Positions 20,053 to 31,197 of a stretch of DNA of 64,000 nucleotides are shown here, piece after piece. Location: positions 268,738-332,737 of the forward strand of contig NZ_ML762425.1 of NCBI RefSeq assembly GCF_009498735.1. The letters are read 5' to 3'. The first letter of the stretch is position 1, and every line of letters begins with the position of its first letter. The position numbers and the translations under genes were made by a program. Source of the DNA: Gracilibacillus oryzae (lineage in GTDB: Bacteria > Bacillota > Bacilli > Bacillales > Amphibacillaceae). The notes under the pieces are model-generated. The model searched no databases. It was not told where the DNA came from and saw only the letters and a program-made list of their open reading frames with translations.

Positions 20053-20664
20053 ATGAAGAGAAATATTCTTGCATCAGTCTTGATCATTGTGTTGATAGGG
20101 ATTGTAGTATATACTAATTTTCCGGGACTTTTCAACCAAGCAGATAATTCTGGTCCTAATGAATTTAATGTTACTGGGGATACATCTGTAGATGGGGAAT
20201 ATATTACAGCACCAAACCTGGAAATTCTAAAAGAGGGAATGACAGCACCAGACATTGTGTTAGAGAATCTTCAAGGTGAAGAATTAAATGTGAAAAATAT
20301 TGAAAGTAACTTTGTTTTTGTCAATTTTTGGGCAACTTGGTGTCAACCATGTTTGAAAGAGATGCCCGATTTGCAGAAAATAGAACAAGAATATAATGAC
20401 ATAGTACAAGTGGTTGCAGTCAATGCAACAAATGTGGAAAGCAGACATAAAAATGACGTTGTTAAAGATTATATTACAGATGGAGGTTACGATTTTACGG
20501 TTCTCCTGGACAAAGAAGGGAAAATATATGAGCAATATAGCATAATTAATCTTCCAACAACATTTATTGTGAGACAAAGTGACCAACAGATTGTGAAACG
20601 TATTAATGGAATGATGACATATGAACAAATGGAACAATATGTGAAGGAATTGCAGACAAAATAA
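20053..20664 (+). CDS. yneN: TlpA/ResA-type membrane-anchored thioredoxin (YneN-like)
   Basis: 203 residues. An uncleaved N-terminal membrane anchor (residues 4-23) is followed by an extracytoplasmic thioredoxin fold with the redox motif WCQPC inside FWATWCQPCLKEMPDL and a cis-proline loop LPTTF. Such proteins reduce disulfides outside the membrane, usually with electrons from CcdA, which is encoded nearby. The ATG at 20053 is preferred to one nine bases earlier because AAAGG lies at the right distance. The stop codon is immediately followed by an unusual conserved-looking intergenic element. Confidence 0.85.
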   Translation: MKRNILASVLIIVLIGIVVYTNFPGLFNQADNSGPNEFNVTGDTSVDGEYITAPNLEILKEGMTAPDIVLENLQGEELNVKNIESNFVFVNFWATWCQPCLKEMPDLQKIEQEYNDIVQVVAVNATNVESRHKNDVVKDYITDGGYDFTVLLDKEGKIYEQYSIINLPTTFIVRQSDQQIVKRINGMMTYEQMEQYVKELQTK

Positions 20665-20816
20665 AGTGAGACTTTGATCAGTGGGTTTTTTAACCTTACC
20701 TGATTATTAGCGAAACATATCAGGATGCTTAGTGTCTGTTTATCCCAACTTTCTTTCATTGGGAAACTGGAAGTTCGAGGCGGGTATTACAGACATTCAG
20801 TGCCAAGATAAAAAAC
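20662..20816 (+). repeat. Intergenic structured element, copy 1
   Basis: Starting at the yneN stop, the sequence reads ATAAAGTGAGACTT and contains several nested inverted repeats, including TGTCTGT (20731) with ACAGACA, ATCCC with GGGTAT, and AACTT with AAGTT. A second, diverged copy begins in the same way at the yneQ stop. It may be a small dispersed repeat or a structured RNA. I do not recognise it. Confidence 0.5.
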
Positions 20817-20819
20817 ATG

Positions 20820-20848
20820 CTCCTCTTAGTGTTTCTAAGAGGTTTTTC
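20820..20848 (+). terminator. Terminator before the AAA ATPase locus
   Basis: A perfect 8-bp stem CCTCTTAG / CTAAGAGG is followed by TTTTTC. It ends the yneN transcript. Confidence 0.85.
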
Positions 20849-20874
20849 TGCAACTTCAGGAGGAGTGATGATAA

Positions 20875-21423
20875 GTGGACAATCTAAAAATAATCAAAGA
20901 AAACTTACATAATTGGCAAAGCTTTGAAGATTTGCCTCCATATACGGAAATCGAACTTTTAAGAATTATGGATCACTATGAGAAAGAATTATTACAATCT
21001 GACAGTGGTACAGAAGCTATTATCTATGCCATGCTGATTTTTTATCGACTAAAAAGGAAAGTGACAGATGATCATTTAAATGAATTACTTCAGAATTCTG
21101 ATGAAATGAGCCATCCAATAGTGCAAGAGATCCAAACACTGAAACATTTCTTTCATGTCTATCAATCACTGGATGATACAGATTTCAGCCAATTTTCTAT
21201 AAGGGAAACAGATTTTGCGCCGGTAAAACTAAAAAAAGTACGAGCATTAATAACCGAACTGGAAAGAATGACAGAATTAAAAGGAAGGCATGCTTTATCT
21301 AAATCTAAATTAAATGATGCCTATCAACTAATTTTTCAACAAGTAGAAAAAGTCGAAGATATAGCAGAAGGATTTGCTTATGCACTGGAACAAAAAAAAT
21401 CAATCCAGGATATTTCTGTTTAA
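20875..21423 (+). CDS. N-terminal fragment of a split SpoVK/CbbX-type AAA ATPase gene
   Basis: 182 residues, helical, no motif recognised. The GTG start follows a strong AGGAGGAG site. The frame ends in TAA at 21421-21423, but the same frame then stays open without interruption for 570 codons into the tandem AAA ATPase. The 36 codons between the stop and the next ATG read as normal protein (for example DPLDELNEMIGLNQVKSYI). The simplest reading is that one gene of about 753 codons (20875-23136) has suffered a nonsense change. Less likely, this is a separate small protein followed by an ATPase started by re-initiation. Confidence 0.6.
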   Translation: MDNLKIIKENLHNWQSFEDLPPYTEIELLRIMDHYEKELLQSDSGTEAIIYAMLIFYRLKRKVTDDHLNELLQNSDEMSHPIVQEIQTLKHFFHVYQSLDDTDFSQFSIRETDFAPVKLKKVRALITELERMTELKGRHALSKSKLNDAYQLIFQQVEKVEDIAEGFAYALEQKKSIQDISV

Positions 21424-21531
21424 AATGATGAAGTAGAAAACATCACCAGGAAAATCCAGCTGTTTTACCAGGAACTGCCCCCATTCTTAAAGGAAGATAA
21501 TAACGAAGACCCATTAGATGAATTAAATGAA

Positions 21532-23136
21532 ATGATCGGGTTAAATCAGGTGAAATCTTATATTAACCAGTATTATCATTATTTAAAGTATCAGAAAAAG
21601 CGAAAAGAAGCGGGATTCCAAATGGTTGACGAGCAAGGTTTACATATGGTGATTACAGGTAATCCTGGAACCGGGAAAACAACTATCGCCCGATTACTTG
21701 CTAATATTTATTACAGGCTTGGTCTATTAGAGTCAAATAAACTGGTGGAAGTAAACCGGTCTCAGCTTGTTGGCTCGTTTATGGGCCAAAGTGAAGAAAA
21801 TACATTAAACTATGTGAAAAAAGCATTGGGCGGGGTTTTATTTATTGATGAAGCATATAACTTGAAGCGGGAGGACCAAACTGGAAATGACTATGGACAG
21901 ACAGTTATCGATACGTTAGTTTCCAGTATGACGAGTCAGGAATATGCGAATAAATTTGCAGTTGTTATCGCAGGATATCCTGAAGAGATGAATCATTTTT
22001 TATGGGCAAACCCTGGCTTAAGGAGCAGATTTCCTGATGGGAATTTTATTCAACTACCGGATTTCAGAGAAGTAGAACTACTGGAAATTGCCGAGAATAC
22101 GGCATTGAAAAATGATTATTTCTTTACAGAAAAAGCACTTTCTTCCTTTCGGTCACTAATAGAAAAAGCGAAGGTTGATGATTCTTTTGGAAACGCAAGA
22201 ACAGTGAAAGACCTTGTTTTAAAAGTGATTTTCCATATCGGTGCAAAGAGAAGCTTAGTTGATAAGGAAAATTGGTTAAATCATATGCGGATTTCTGAAA
22301 CAGATATTCTTGAATTGGATCAGGATAAAGCAAATGAACATCCAATGGAGCAGTTAGACCAATTGATTGGTCTCGCAAATGTAAAAGAAGAAGTAAAGAA
22401 ATTATCAGCGTTTGTAAGAGTCCAACAAAAGCGTAAATCTATGAATTTACCGACCATTCCGATTCAATTGCATGCCGTTTTCTCAGGCAATCCGGGTACA
22501 GGTAAAACTACCGTTGCAAAAATCTATGCGAAAGTTCTCAAAAACTGCGGCTTACTCAAAAGAGGCCATTTAGTCATTACATCGAGAAGTGATCTTGTTG
22601 CAGGATTTGTCGGTCAAACAGCAATTAAAACAAAAAATAAAATCCGGGAGGCACTAGGAGGCGTTCTCTTTATTGATGAAGCTTATTCCTTATACAGAGG
22701 AGACAAAGATTTCGGGAAAGAGGCAATTGATACACTTGTAGATGAAATGACCAGACATAATGAGAATCTTGTTGTTATTTTAGCTGGGTATAAAGATGAG
22801 ATGAAACGTTTTATCACAAGTAATCCAGGCTTGGAATCACGATTTAAGAAATACTTTCATTTTGAAGATTATACAGACCAGGAACTGCTGGAAATGGTTG
22901 TATCTCATACAAAACAATACCAATATTCTTTAACGAAAGAAGTAGAAACCTATTTATTGAGCCAATTTTCTCAAGTCAACATTAATGGTAACGGAAGATT
23001 TGTCGTTAACCTAATAAATGAAGCGATCCAATATCAGGCTTTACGAGTAGAAGTTGATGCAGACACCGATCAATTAACAGTACTTCAACAAGAAGATTTT
23101 GAATTAGCCTGGAAATCAATTAGGGGGATTAGATAG
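21532..23136 (+). CDS. Tandem AAA ATPase (SpoVK/CbbX type), C-terminal part of a split gene
   Basis: 534 residues from the first in-frame ATG after the TAA. Two AAA modules are complete: P-loops GNPGTGKTT at about residues 44 and 322, Walker B LFIDEAYNL and LFIDEAYSL, and arginine-finger segments LRSRFP and LESRF. The family includes SpoVK, needed for spore maturation in B. subtilis, and CbbX, a Rubisco activase. The ATG at 21532 has no Shine-Dalgarno and falls inside the normally conserved LDELNxMIGL segment, which supports a broken longer gene. Without readthrough it may not be made efficiently. yneP follows four bases after its stop. Confidence 0.75.
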   Translation: MIGLNQVKSYINQYYHYLKYQKKRKEAGFQMVDEQGLHMVITGNPGTGKTTIARLLANIYYRLGLLESNKLVEVNRSQLVGSFMGQSEENTLNYVKKALGGVLFIDEAYNLKREDQTGNDYGQTVIDTLVSSMTSQEYANKFAVVIAGYPEEMNHFLWANPGLRSRFPDGNFIQLPDFREVELLEIAENTALKNDYFFTEKALSSFRSLIEKAKVDDSFGNARTVKDLVLKVIFHIGAKRSLVDKENWLNHMRISETDILELDQDKANEHPMEQLDQLIGLANVKEEVKKLSAFVRVQQKRKSMNLPTIPIQLHAVFSGNPGTGKTTVAKIYAKVLKNCGLLKRGHLVITSRSDLVAGFVGQTAIKTKNKIREALGGVLFIDEAYSLYRGDKDFGKEAIDTLVDEMTRHNENLVVILAGYKDEMKRFITSNPGLESRFKKYFHFEDYTDQELLEMVVSHTKQYQYSLTKEVETYLLSQFSQVNINGNGRFVVNLINEAIQYQALRVEVDADTDQLTVLQQEDFELAWKSIRGIR

Positions 23137-23139
23137 ACA

Positions 23140-23562
23140 ATGATTGTAACAACACCAATTAAAGTAAGATACCAAGAAACAGATCAAATGGGAGTTGTTT
23201 ATCACGCAAATTACTTGATCTGGTTTGAGATTGGCAGAACAGCATTTATTGAGGAATTAGGGTTCAAATACCATGAGATGGAAGCAGAAGGTGTGGTTTC
23301 ACCAGTAATTGATGCGAAAATTCAATTTAAGCAGCCAATCAGATATGGGGAGGAAGCCTTTGTCGAAACATGGTTAGTATCCTATAACGGAATAAGAACA
23401 ACCTATGGTTATCGTGTTTTAACAGGAGACGGTGAAGTTGCAGTGACTGGTGAGACAGAGCATGTGATTGTTCAAAAAGAATCTTTTCGTCCATTATCGT
23501 TAAAGAAGAAATTTCCCAATTGGCACAATGCTTATGAAAAGGCAAAAGGAAATGAAAGATAA
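23140..23562 (+). CDS. yneP: YbgC/FcbC-type acyl-CoA thioesterase (YneP-like)
   Basis: 140 residues with a hot-dog fold. The catalytic signature YQETDQMGVVYHANYLIWFEIGR of 4-hydroxybenzoyl-CoA thioesterase-like proteins is near the N-terminus, with the aspartate in the ETDQMG motif. It probably hydrolyses short- or medium-chain acyl-CoA; the natural substrate is unknown. It follows the AAA ATPase by three bases and overlaps yneQ by one base (TAATG), so they are co-transcribed. Confidence 0.9.
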   Translation: MIVTTPIKVRYQETDQMGVVYHANYLIWFEIGRTAFIEELGFKYHEMEAEGVVSPVIDAKIQFKQPIRYGEEAFVETWLVSYNGIRTTYGYRVLTGDGEVAVTGETEHVIVQKESFRPLSLKKKFPNWHNAYEKAKGNER

Positions 23563-23867
23563 TGGCATTTGGTATTGACCGCAAAACACTGACTGAATGG
23601 AAAGAAAATGTTAAGAATGGGAAAATATCTTTCTTAACACATTATTGGATAGATGAACGATTCCCTGGCTGTACAACTGTAACAAAAGTTGGTAGCAATG
23701 ATTTGAACAAATTAATTCAATGGGGAAAACAGTATGGATTGCAAAAAGAATGGATTCATTTAGATTCCAATTATCCTCATTTTGATCTGTTTGGTGAGCG
23801 ACAGGAACAAATTTTGTCCGCTGAAAACAAAAGTGATCAGCTGGAGAGGTTAAAGAATACGAAATAA
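23562..23867 (+). CDS. yneQ: YneQ-like hypothetical protein
   Basis: 101 residues. Small soluble protein with the conserved pattern HYWIDERFPGCTTVTKVGS and a C-terminal HFDLFGERQEQIL. It resembles B. subtilis YneQ, whose function is unknown, and occupies the same place after yneP. The start codon overlaps the yneP stop. No membrane segment or known catalytic motif is seen. Confidence 0.85.
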   Translation: MAFGIDRKTLTEWKENVKNGKISFLTHYWIDERFPGCTTVTKVGSNDLNKLIQWGKQYGLQKEWIHLDSNYPHFDLFGERQEQILSAENKSDQLERLKNTK

Positions 23868-23969
23868 AGTGACACTTGGATTAAGGGATTAAGGTTTGTT
23901 ATCCTCCACTTATTTGCTCATGTTACCAGAGAGTTGAAGCTGGGAGATTACAGATGGTTAGCACTATAA
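23865..23969 (+). repeat. Intergenic structured element, copy 2 (diverged)
   Basis: At the yneQ stop the sequence reads ATAAAGTGACACTTGGAT and later GTTGAAGCTGGGAGATTACAGA. This parallels the beginning and end of the element after yneN (ATAAAGTGAGACTTTGAT and AACTGGAAGTTCG...ATTACAGA). The middle has drifted or been shortened. The identity of the element is unknown. Confidence 0.45.
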
Positions 23970-23975
23970 TAAATA

Positions 23976-24012
23976 AAAGCATGATCATTTTTTCTGATCA
24001 TGCTTTGTTTCG
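23976..24012. terminator. Bidirectional terminator between yneQ and yidD
   Basis: A perfect 12-bp stem AAAGCATGATCA / TGATCATGCTTT with a T-rich loop overlaps the 3' end of the minus-strand yidD gene. Confidence 0.75.
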
Positions 24013-24221
24013 TTTGGAACTGGGTCAAACCCTCCAGGATGAAATGGGTGACATTTACTGATCCTCTTTATCGTTAAATAAGTTGCTTTAAATATATTAA
24101 AGCGGCGATAACATTCCAAACTGTAGTGGGAACAAGTTGGCTGAAATCTGCAGCTCGGTGGAAACAGCGGACTAATAGCAAGCTGATAAAACCGTATGAT
24201 ACCAACAAATAAATACTTCAT
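23985..24221 (-). CDS. yidD: Membrane protein insertion efficiency factor YidD
   Basis: 78 residues, the typical size. The family signature [21 protein letters not shown] with its cysteines, and the C-terminal HPGGFDPVP motif, are both present. YidD is a small membrane-associated protein that helps YidC/SecYEG insertion of membrane proteins. It lies 17 bases after folE2 on the same strand. Confidence 0.95.
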   Translation of the reverse strand: MKYLFVGIIRFYQLAISPLFPPSCRFQPTCSHYSLECYRRFNIFKATYLTIKRISKCHPFHPGGFDPVPNETKHDQKK

Positions 24222-24238
24222 GGCAATAGTATTCGCCT

Positions 24239-25162
24239 TTAGGAGTGAAGTGCTTTATCATAGGTAATGGTTGCTAGTGCATCATGTAAATGTATAGATT
24301 CTTCATTTTGACATGTAACAGAAAACTTCCGAACAAATGGTAATTCATATAGGTCAGCTGCAACAAGTCGAACAATATCTTCGACAAATCTAGGGTTCTC
24401 ATAGGCCTGTTCTGTCACCATTTTTTCATCAGGTCTTTTTAAAACTGGATGAATACGGGCACTGGCATTACTTTCCGCTGCTTCAAGCAACGCTGTTTTC
24501 CAGTCAATATCTGTCTCATCATAATCTGCTGATAAATCTGCAGTCATTTTTACCATCCCTCTTTGGTTATGGGCACTATATTCACTTATTTCTTTGGAAC
24601 ATGGACAGAGCGTAGTAACTGTACCTTCTAATGCCACATCGACTTTATAGCCGTGATGTTTATCATAAAGTACAGTTAGACGGGCATCAGCGTGATTCAC
24701 TCCAGTTATTTGGGAACTTGGACCACTTCGCTCGAAAAACCATGGGAAGGTTACAGTAATCTCCGCATCTTCCTGTTCCAGCTTTTCTGTTAACTTTTTC
24801 GTAAATTGTTTTAAAGATTCTACCGAAACTTCAAAAGGCTCACCATTACTGTGTTCATACATCAGTTCCGTAAATCGGCTCATATTTGTTCCTTTACTTT
24901 CTTTTTTTATTGCGGAAGTCATTTTAAATAGACCAATTGTTGTCTGAGTGTATGGTTTTATTGAGCTGTTAACAATTATAGGTTGTTTGACATTAGCTAT
25001 TCCTACTTGATCTATATCAAAAAGAAAATCTTTTTTTGTATTTTGTAAATCAGGCATGCTCTCTTTGTCGGTTGGCTTCCGTTTCTCACCAGGTTCAACA
25101 GATCCAAAAAGTTTATGTCTTGCTTGCTTATTCGGTAAATGTAATGGTTGATTGCTATGCAT
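24239..25162 (-). CDS. folE2: GTP cyclohydrolase I type B (FolE2)
   Basis: 307 residues. It makes dihydroneopterin triphosphate from GTP for folate and queuosine synthesis; unlike FolE it does not need zinc. The conserved central block with the metal/active-site cysteine ([20 protein letters not shown]) and the [11 protein letters not shown] segment are complete. The ATG at 25162 is preferred to a TTG six bases upstream because AAAGGAG is nine bases before it. Bacterial folE2 genes are often induced by zinc starvation through Zur, and a weak Zur-like dyad lies at the promoter. Confidence 0.94.
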   Translation of the reverse strand: MHSNQPLHLPNKQARHKLFGSVEPGEKRKPTDKESMPDLQNTKKDFLFDIDQVGIANVKQPIIVNSSIKPYTQTTIGLFKMTSAIKKESKGTNMSRFTELMYEHSNGEPFEVSVESLKQFTKKLTEKLEQEDAEITVTFPWFFERSGPSSQITGVNHADARLTVLYDKHHGYKVDVALEGTVTTLCPCSKEISEYSAHNQRGMVKMTADLSADYDETDIDWKTALLEAAESNASARIHPVLKRPDEKMVTEQAYENPRFVEDIVRLVAADLYELPFVRKFSVTCQNEESIHLHDALATITYDKALHS

Positions 25163-25182
25163 GTCCAAAAACTCCTTTCCAG

Positions 25183-25228
25183 CATTACAATTATTACAAA
25201 GTATACTGAATTACATTAAATTATTCAA
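25183..25228 (-). promoter_or_regulatory. folE2 promoter with possible Zur-like operator
   Basis: On the minus strand: TTGAAT (25228-25223), 17 bases, TATACT (25205-25200). Directly downstream, TTTGTAATAATTGTAATG (25200-25183) shares the GTAATNATT core of Bacillus Zur boxes but lacks the final ACGA. The promoter is reasonable; the Zur assignment is tentative. Confidence 0.45.
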
Positions 25229-25249
25229 TCTCTACGTTCTTAAAAAGGG

Positions 25250-25294
25250 AAAGAAAAAACGGAAATGAGAGACCCTGCAACAGATCTCTCATTT
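25250..25294 (-). terminator. Terminator of plsY
   Basis: On the minus strand a 10-bp stem AAATGAGAGA / TCTCTCATTT is followed after CCG by TTTTTTC. Confidence 0.75.
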
Positions 25295-25880
25295 ATCCCA
25301 TCCATTTTATCTTGGGTTCTGTTTTATTCAAAATACGTTTGATATTTGCTTTATGACGGAAAATTACGAAGACAGTAAGAAGACTTGTCACTATAATCAA
25401 ACCAATATCTTGTTGAACAATTGTCACAATTACTGTAATAATTCCTGTTAACATGGAAGAAAGTGAAACATATTTTGTTAAGTACAGAAGTACTAAAAAA
25501 CTGATCACCATAATAACAAAAAGTAGCCAGTTAACACCTAAAATGACACCGGCAGATGTTGCTACTGCTTTACCGCCTTTGAATTTTGCAAAGATCGGAT
25601 AGACATGTCCAACTACAGCAAACACACCGATTAATAGTGGATGGATATGATCAAAGTTAAAAAAGAATGGCAGTAATGCAGCTAAAGTTCCTTTTAAAAT
25701 ATCGCCAAGAGTAACAACAATTCCAGCCTTTACACCTAATACACGGAAAGTGTTTGTTGCGCCTAAATTTCCGCTGCCATGTTCTCTGATATCTGTTTTA
25801 TAGCCGATTTTACCGACGATCAATCCTGTTGGAATAGAACCAAGTAAATAAGCGATGATAATTAATATAATGAATTCCAT
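25293..25880 (-). CDS. plsY: Acyl-phosphate:glycerol-3-phosphate acyltransferase PlsY
   Basis: 195 residues with about five membrane spans. PlsY makes lysophosphatidic acid from acyl phosphate and glycerol-3-phosphate, the first membrane step of phospholipid synthesis. The three family motifs are visible: [11 protein letters not shown], the glycine-rich [15 protein letters not shown] and [13 protein letters not shown]. The ATG at 25880 is chosen because AAGGAG lies seven bases upstream; a TTG two codons earlier is too close. It corresponds to yneS, divergent from yneT as in B. subtilis. Confidence 0.95.
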   Translation of the reverse strand: MEFIILIIIAYLLGSIPTGLIVGKIGYKTDIREHGSGNLGATNTFRVLGVKAGIVVTLGDILKGTLAALLPFFFNFDHIHPLLIGVFAVVGHVYPIFAKFKGGKAVATSAGVILGVNWLLFVIMVISFLVLLYLTKYVSLSSMLTGIITVIVTIVQQDIGLIIVTSLLTVFVIFRHKANIKRILNKTEPKIKWMG

Positions 25881-26106
25881 TAACAAACTCCTTACATCTC
25901 TTAATAAATATATTGTAGCATGTATTTCGTAAATTGGATATATTCACTATTTATATTTTCTAAAAACTATGATACATATTAAAGAAGCACATATTAATAA
26001 TCAAGATTTCATGGCCCATTGACTTATTATTTAATCGTTTGTAATACTGATCGATACTTGCACAAATTAACAGTCCATGGTTTAATCAACTAAAATGAGG
26101 TGTAGA

Positions 26107-26526
26107 ATGATGAATATTCAAGAAGAACAAAATTTGATGCTGAAAATGCTGAATAATACGAATACAATTGCAGTAATTGGTTTATCTGATAACACGAATC
26201 GAACATCATATCAAATTGCAAAAGCAATGCAGAAGGCAGGATACCGAATTATACCTGTTAATCCTAATGTTGATAAAGTATTGGGAGAAAAAGCATATCC
26301 TACAGTACTCGATATAGAGGAGAATTTTGAATTAGTCAATGTATTTCGAAGATCAGAATACCTTGAAGACTTAGCAGTGGAAATCGCTAAAACAAAGGCA
26401 CCTTATGTGTGGTTGCAGCAAGGTGTTGTAAATGAAAACGCATGTCAGTACTTGGAGCAGCATGGTAAATCAGTTATTATGGACAGATGCATAAAAGTTG
26501 CTCATTCTGTATTAGTACGGAAGTAA
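26107..26526 (+). CDS. yneT: CoA-binding domain protein (YneT-like)
   Basis: About 139 residues forming a Rossmann CoA-binding fold: the N-terminal strand IAVIGLSDNTNRTSYQIAKAMQKAGYRIIPVNPN is characteristic. The exact role is unknown. The start is at one of two adjacent ATGs (26107 or 26110), both well placed behind GAGGTG; the upstream ATG at 26095 overlaps the ribosome site. It lies between plsY and parE as in B. subtilis. Confidence 0.88.
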   Translation: MMNIQEEQNLMLKMLNNTNTIAVIGLSDNTNRTSYQIAKAMQKAGYRIIPVNPNVDKVLGEKAYPTVLDIEENFELVNVFRRSEYLEDLAVEIAKTKAPYVWLQQGVVNENACQYLEQHGKSVIMDRCIKVAHSVLVRK

Positions 26527-26539
26527 TCCTTTACAAAAA

Positions 26540-26553
26540 GGAACATTTGTTCT
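26540..26553. promoter_or_regulatory. Probable LexA box upstream of parEC
   Basis: GGAACATTTGTTCT keeps the GAAC-N4-GTTC core of the Bacillus LexA site and differs only at the outer positions. parEC belongs to the LexA regulon in B. subtilis, which supports the call. Confidence 0.6.
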
Positions 26554-26570
26554 ATATTAAAGAAAAATAG

Positions 26571-28598
<2,028 letters not shown>

Positions 28599-28609
28599 GA
28601 GGAGTACTG

Positions 28610-31063
28610 TTGGCAATCGAAGAAAATTTTCTCGATCTTCCATTAGAAGAAGTAATGGGAGATCGATTTGGTCGTTATAGTAAATATATTATTCAGGATC
28701 GGGCACTGCCAGATGCAAGAGACGGTTTAAAACCAGTACAGCGCCGAATTTTATATGCCATGCATGAGGAAAGAAACACACATGATAAACCATTTAGAAA
28801 ATCAGCAAAAACGGTAGGTACCGTTATTGGTAATTATCATCCACATGGTGATTCTTCTGTTTATGAAGCAATGGTACGCTTAAGTCAAACTTGGAAAGTA
28901 AGAAATGTATTAGTGGAGATGCATGGAAATAATGGCAGTGTTGACGGTGATCCGCCTGCTGCCATGCGTTATACTGAAGCAAGACTTTCGGCAATAGCTT
29001 CAGAACTGATACGTGACATTGATAAAGAAACGGTTGATTTTATACCTAATTTTGATGATTCCATTGAAGAACCGGTCGTCTTGCCTGCAAGAATACCAAA
29101 TTTACTGATTAATGGTTCTACAGGTATATCTGCAGGGTATGCAACAGAAATACCGCCACATAACTTAGGGGAAGTTATTGATGCAGTCATAAAAAAATTA
29201 GAAAGACCGGACGCCTCTGTAGACGAACTGTTAGAATATATTAAAGGACCTGATTTCCCGACAGGAGGAATTATTCAAGGAAAAGAAGGTCTTAGGAAAG
29301 CTTATCAGACAGGAAAAGGCAAGATTGTTGTTCGGGGAAAAGCTAAAATCGAACCATTAAAAGCGAACAGAGAACATATTGTTATTGATGAAATACCTTA
29401 TGAAGTTAATAAAGCCGTACTTGTCAAAAGAATGGATGAACTTCGAATTGATCGTAAAGTAGAGGGGATTGCCGAAGTCAGAGATGAAACGGACCGAACT
29501 GGTTTACGGATCGTGGTCGAATTGAAAAAAGATGCAGACAGTCAGGGAATTCTAAATTATTTATATAAAAATACTGACCTCCAAATTACATATAATTTCA
29601 ATATGGTTGCAATTAAAGATAAAACTCCACAATTATTAAGTTTGACAGACTTAATTGATGCATATATAGAACATCAAAAAGATGTTATTATAAGGCAAAC
29701 GCGCTATGATTTAAAAAAAGCGGAGAAACGTGCCCATATTGTTGAAGGTTTAATAAAGGCTGTATCAATATTGGATGAATTAATTCAGACAATCCGTGCC
29801 TCGAATGATAAGCAAGATGCCAAAAACCGCATCAAACAGCAATATCAGTTCACAGAAGAACAGGCTGAAGCAATTGTAACTTTGCAATTATATCGATTAA
29901 CAAACACAGATATTACACAACTTGAAAAAGAAGCGGATGAATTACAAGCAGCAATCAAGGAATTTCAGCAAATTTTAAATGATGACAAGAAGCTATTTGC
30001 TGTTATAAAAAAAGACTTGAGAAAAATGAAAAAACAGTATGAAGAACCAAGAATGTCGAAAATAGAAGATAAAATAGAAGAATTAAAAATAAATGTAGAA
30101 GTGTTAGTAGCCAGTGAAGATGTGATTGTGTCTGTAACCAACCAGGGATACGTGAAGAGAACCAGCGTTCGTTCATACACTGCGTCAACTGAAGATGATT
30201 TTGTAATGAAAGAAGATGATTTTTTAATTGGTTTATATGAACTCAACACAACTGATCATATCTTATTGTTCACATCAAAAGGCAGGTATATGCCGATACC
30301 TGTACATCAACTTCCTGACATTCGCTGGAAAGAATTAGGGCAGCATATCAGCAATATTGCTTCAACTGATAAAGAAGAAACCATTGTAAAAGCCATTCCA
30401 GTTAGAGAATTTAATTCATCGAAAAACCTCCTGTTTGTTACAAAAAATGGAATGATTAAAAGAAGCGCGCTAGATCTGTACACTTCTGCCCGTTTTTCGA
30501 GACCGTTAATTGCGCTCAATTTAAAGAAGGATGACAAGCTTTTAAATGTTTATTTGACTGATGGAAATGCCAATATCTTTATTGCAACAAACAAAGGCTA
30601 TGGTTTGTGGTTCGAAGAAAATGAGGTGGCATTAATCGGGCAGCGAGCTGCTGGGGTTAAAGCTATTCAGCTTAAACAAGACGAGTTTGTCATTAATGGC
30701 CTTGCATTCAATGAATTAATGCCGATGGAATATCTGTTTATTATGACTCAAAGAGGCGCTTGTAAACGAATGTCGCTTGATCAGTTTGAGAAATCAGCAA
30801 GAGCAAAGAAAGGTGCTGTCATGTTACGTGAATTAAAATCAAAGCCTCACCGGATAGTTGGCTTTGAAAAAGTAAATGAAACAGACCAAGTACTGACCCG
30901 TACTTCGCAAGAAAAAATAGCAGCACTATCAACTTTTGAATTACCAATAAGTGAAAGGTACAGTAATGGATCATTTGTGATAGACACAGAATCAGAAGGC
31001 GAAGTAGAGAATATTTGGCTTAAACCATCATTGCAAAAACCATTCAGTTTAGAAAACGATTAA
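28610..31063 (+). CDS. parC: DNA topoisomerase IV subunit A (ParC)
   Basis: 817 residues. DNA-cleaving subunit of topoisomerase IV. The catalytic tyrosine is Tyr121 ([10 protein letters not shown]). The quinolone-determining region reads [12 protein letters not shown] with Ser82 and Glu86, the sensitive residues at the positions of E. coli Ser80 and Glu84. The C-terminal beta-pinwheel domain is complete. The TTG start follows GGAGGAG; the gene begins 11 bases after parE, forming an operon. Confidence 0.96.
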   Translation: MAIEENFLDLPLEEVMGDRFGRYSKYIIQDRALPDARDGLKPVQRRILYAMHEERNTHDKPFRKSAKTVGTVIGNYHPHGDSSVYEAMVRLSQTWKVRNVLVEMHGNNGSVDGDPPAAMRYTEARLSAIASELIRDIDKETVDFIPNFDDSIEEPVVLPARIPNLLINGSTGISAGYATEIPPHNLGEVIDAVIKKLERPDASVDELLEYIKGPDFPTGGIIQGKEGLRKAYQTGKGKIVVRGKAKIEPLKANREHIVIDEIPYEVNKAVLVKRMDELRIDRKVEGIAEVRDETDRTGLRIVVELKKDADSQGILNYLYKNTDLQITYNFNMVAIKDKTPQLLSLTDLIDAYIEHQKDVIIRQTRYDLKKAEKRAHIVEGLIKAVSILDELIQTIRASNDKQDAKNRIKQQYQFTEEQAEAIVTLQLYRLTNTDITQLEKEADELQAAIKEFQQILNDDKKLFAVIKKDLRKMKKQYEEPRMSKIEDKIEELKINVEVLVASEDVIVSVTNQGYVKRTSVRSYTASTEDDFVMKEDDFLIGLYELNTTDHILLFTSKGRYMPIPVHQLPDIRWKELGQHISNIASTDKEETIVKAIPVREFNSSKNLLFVTKNGMIKRSALDLYTSARFSRPLIALNLKKDDKLLNVYLTDGNANIFIATNKGYGLWFEENEVALIGQRAAGVKAIQLKQDEFVINGLAFNELMPMEYLFIMTQRGACKRMSLDQFEKSARAKKGAVMLRELKSKPHRIVGFEKVNETDQVLTRTSQEKIAALSTFELPISERYSNGSFVIDTESEGEVENIWLKPSLQKPFSLEND

Positions 31064-31069
31064 TCATCA

Positions 31070-31102
31070 AGCCGGACATTTTTAAATGTTCGGCTCTTTT
31101 TC
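31070..31102 (+). terminator. Terminator after parC
   Basis: The stem AGCCGGACATTT / AAATGTTCGGCT with a one-base loop region is followed by CTTTTTC. Confidence 0.88.
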
Positions 31103-31197
31103 ATTTTTGAACACGCACTTATAAGAAAAAAGGTGGAGTTTATTTATATAAATTAGTATAATAGGTAATTAGATCAAGCTTGAAGGAGTTTTTAAGC

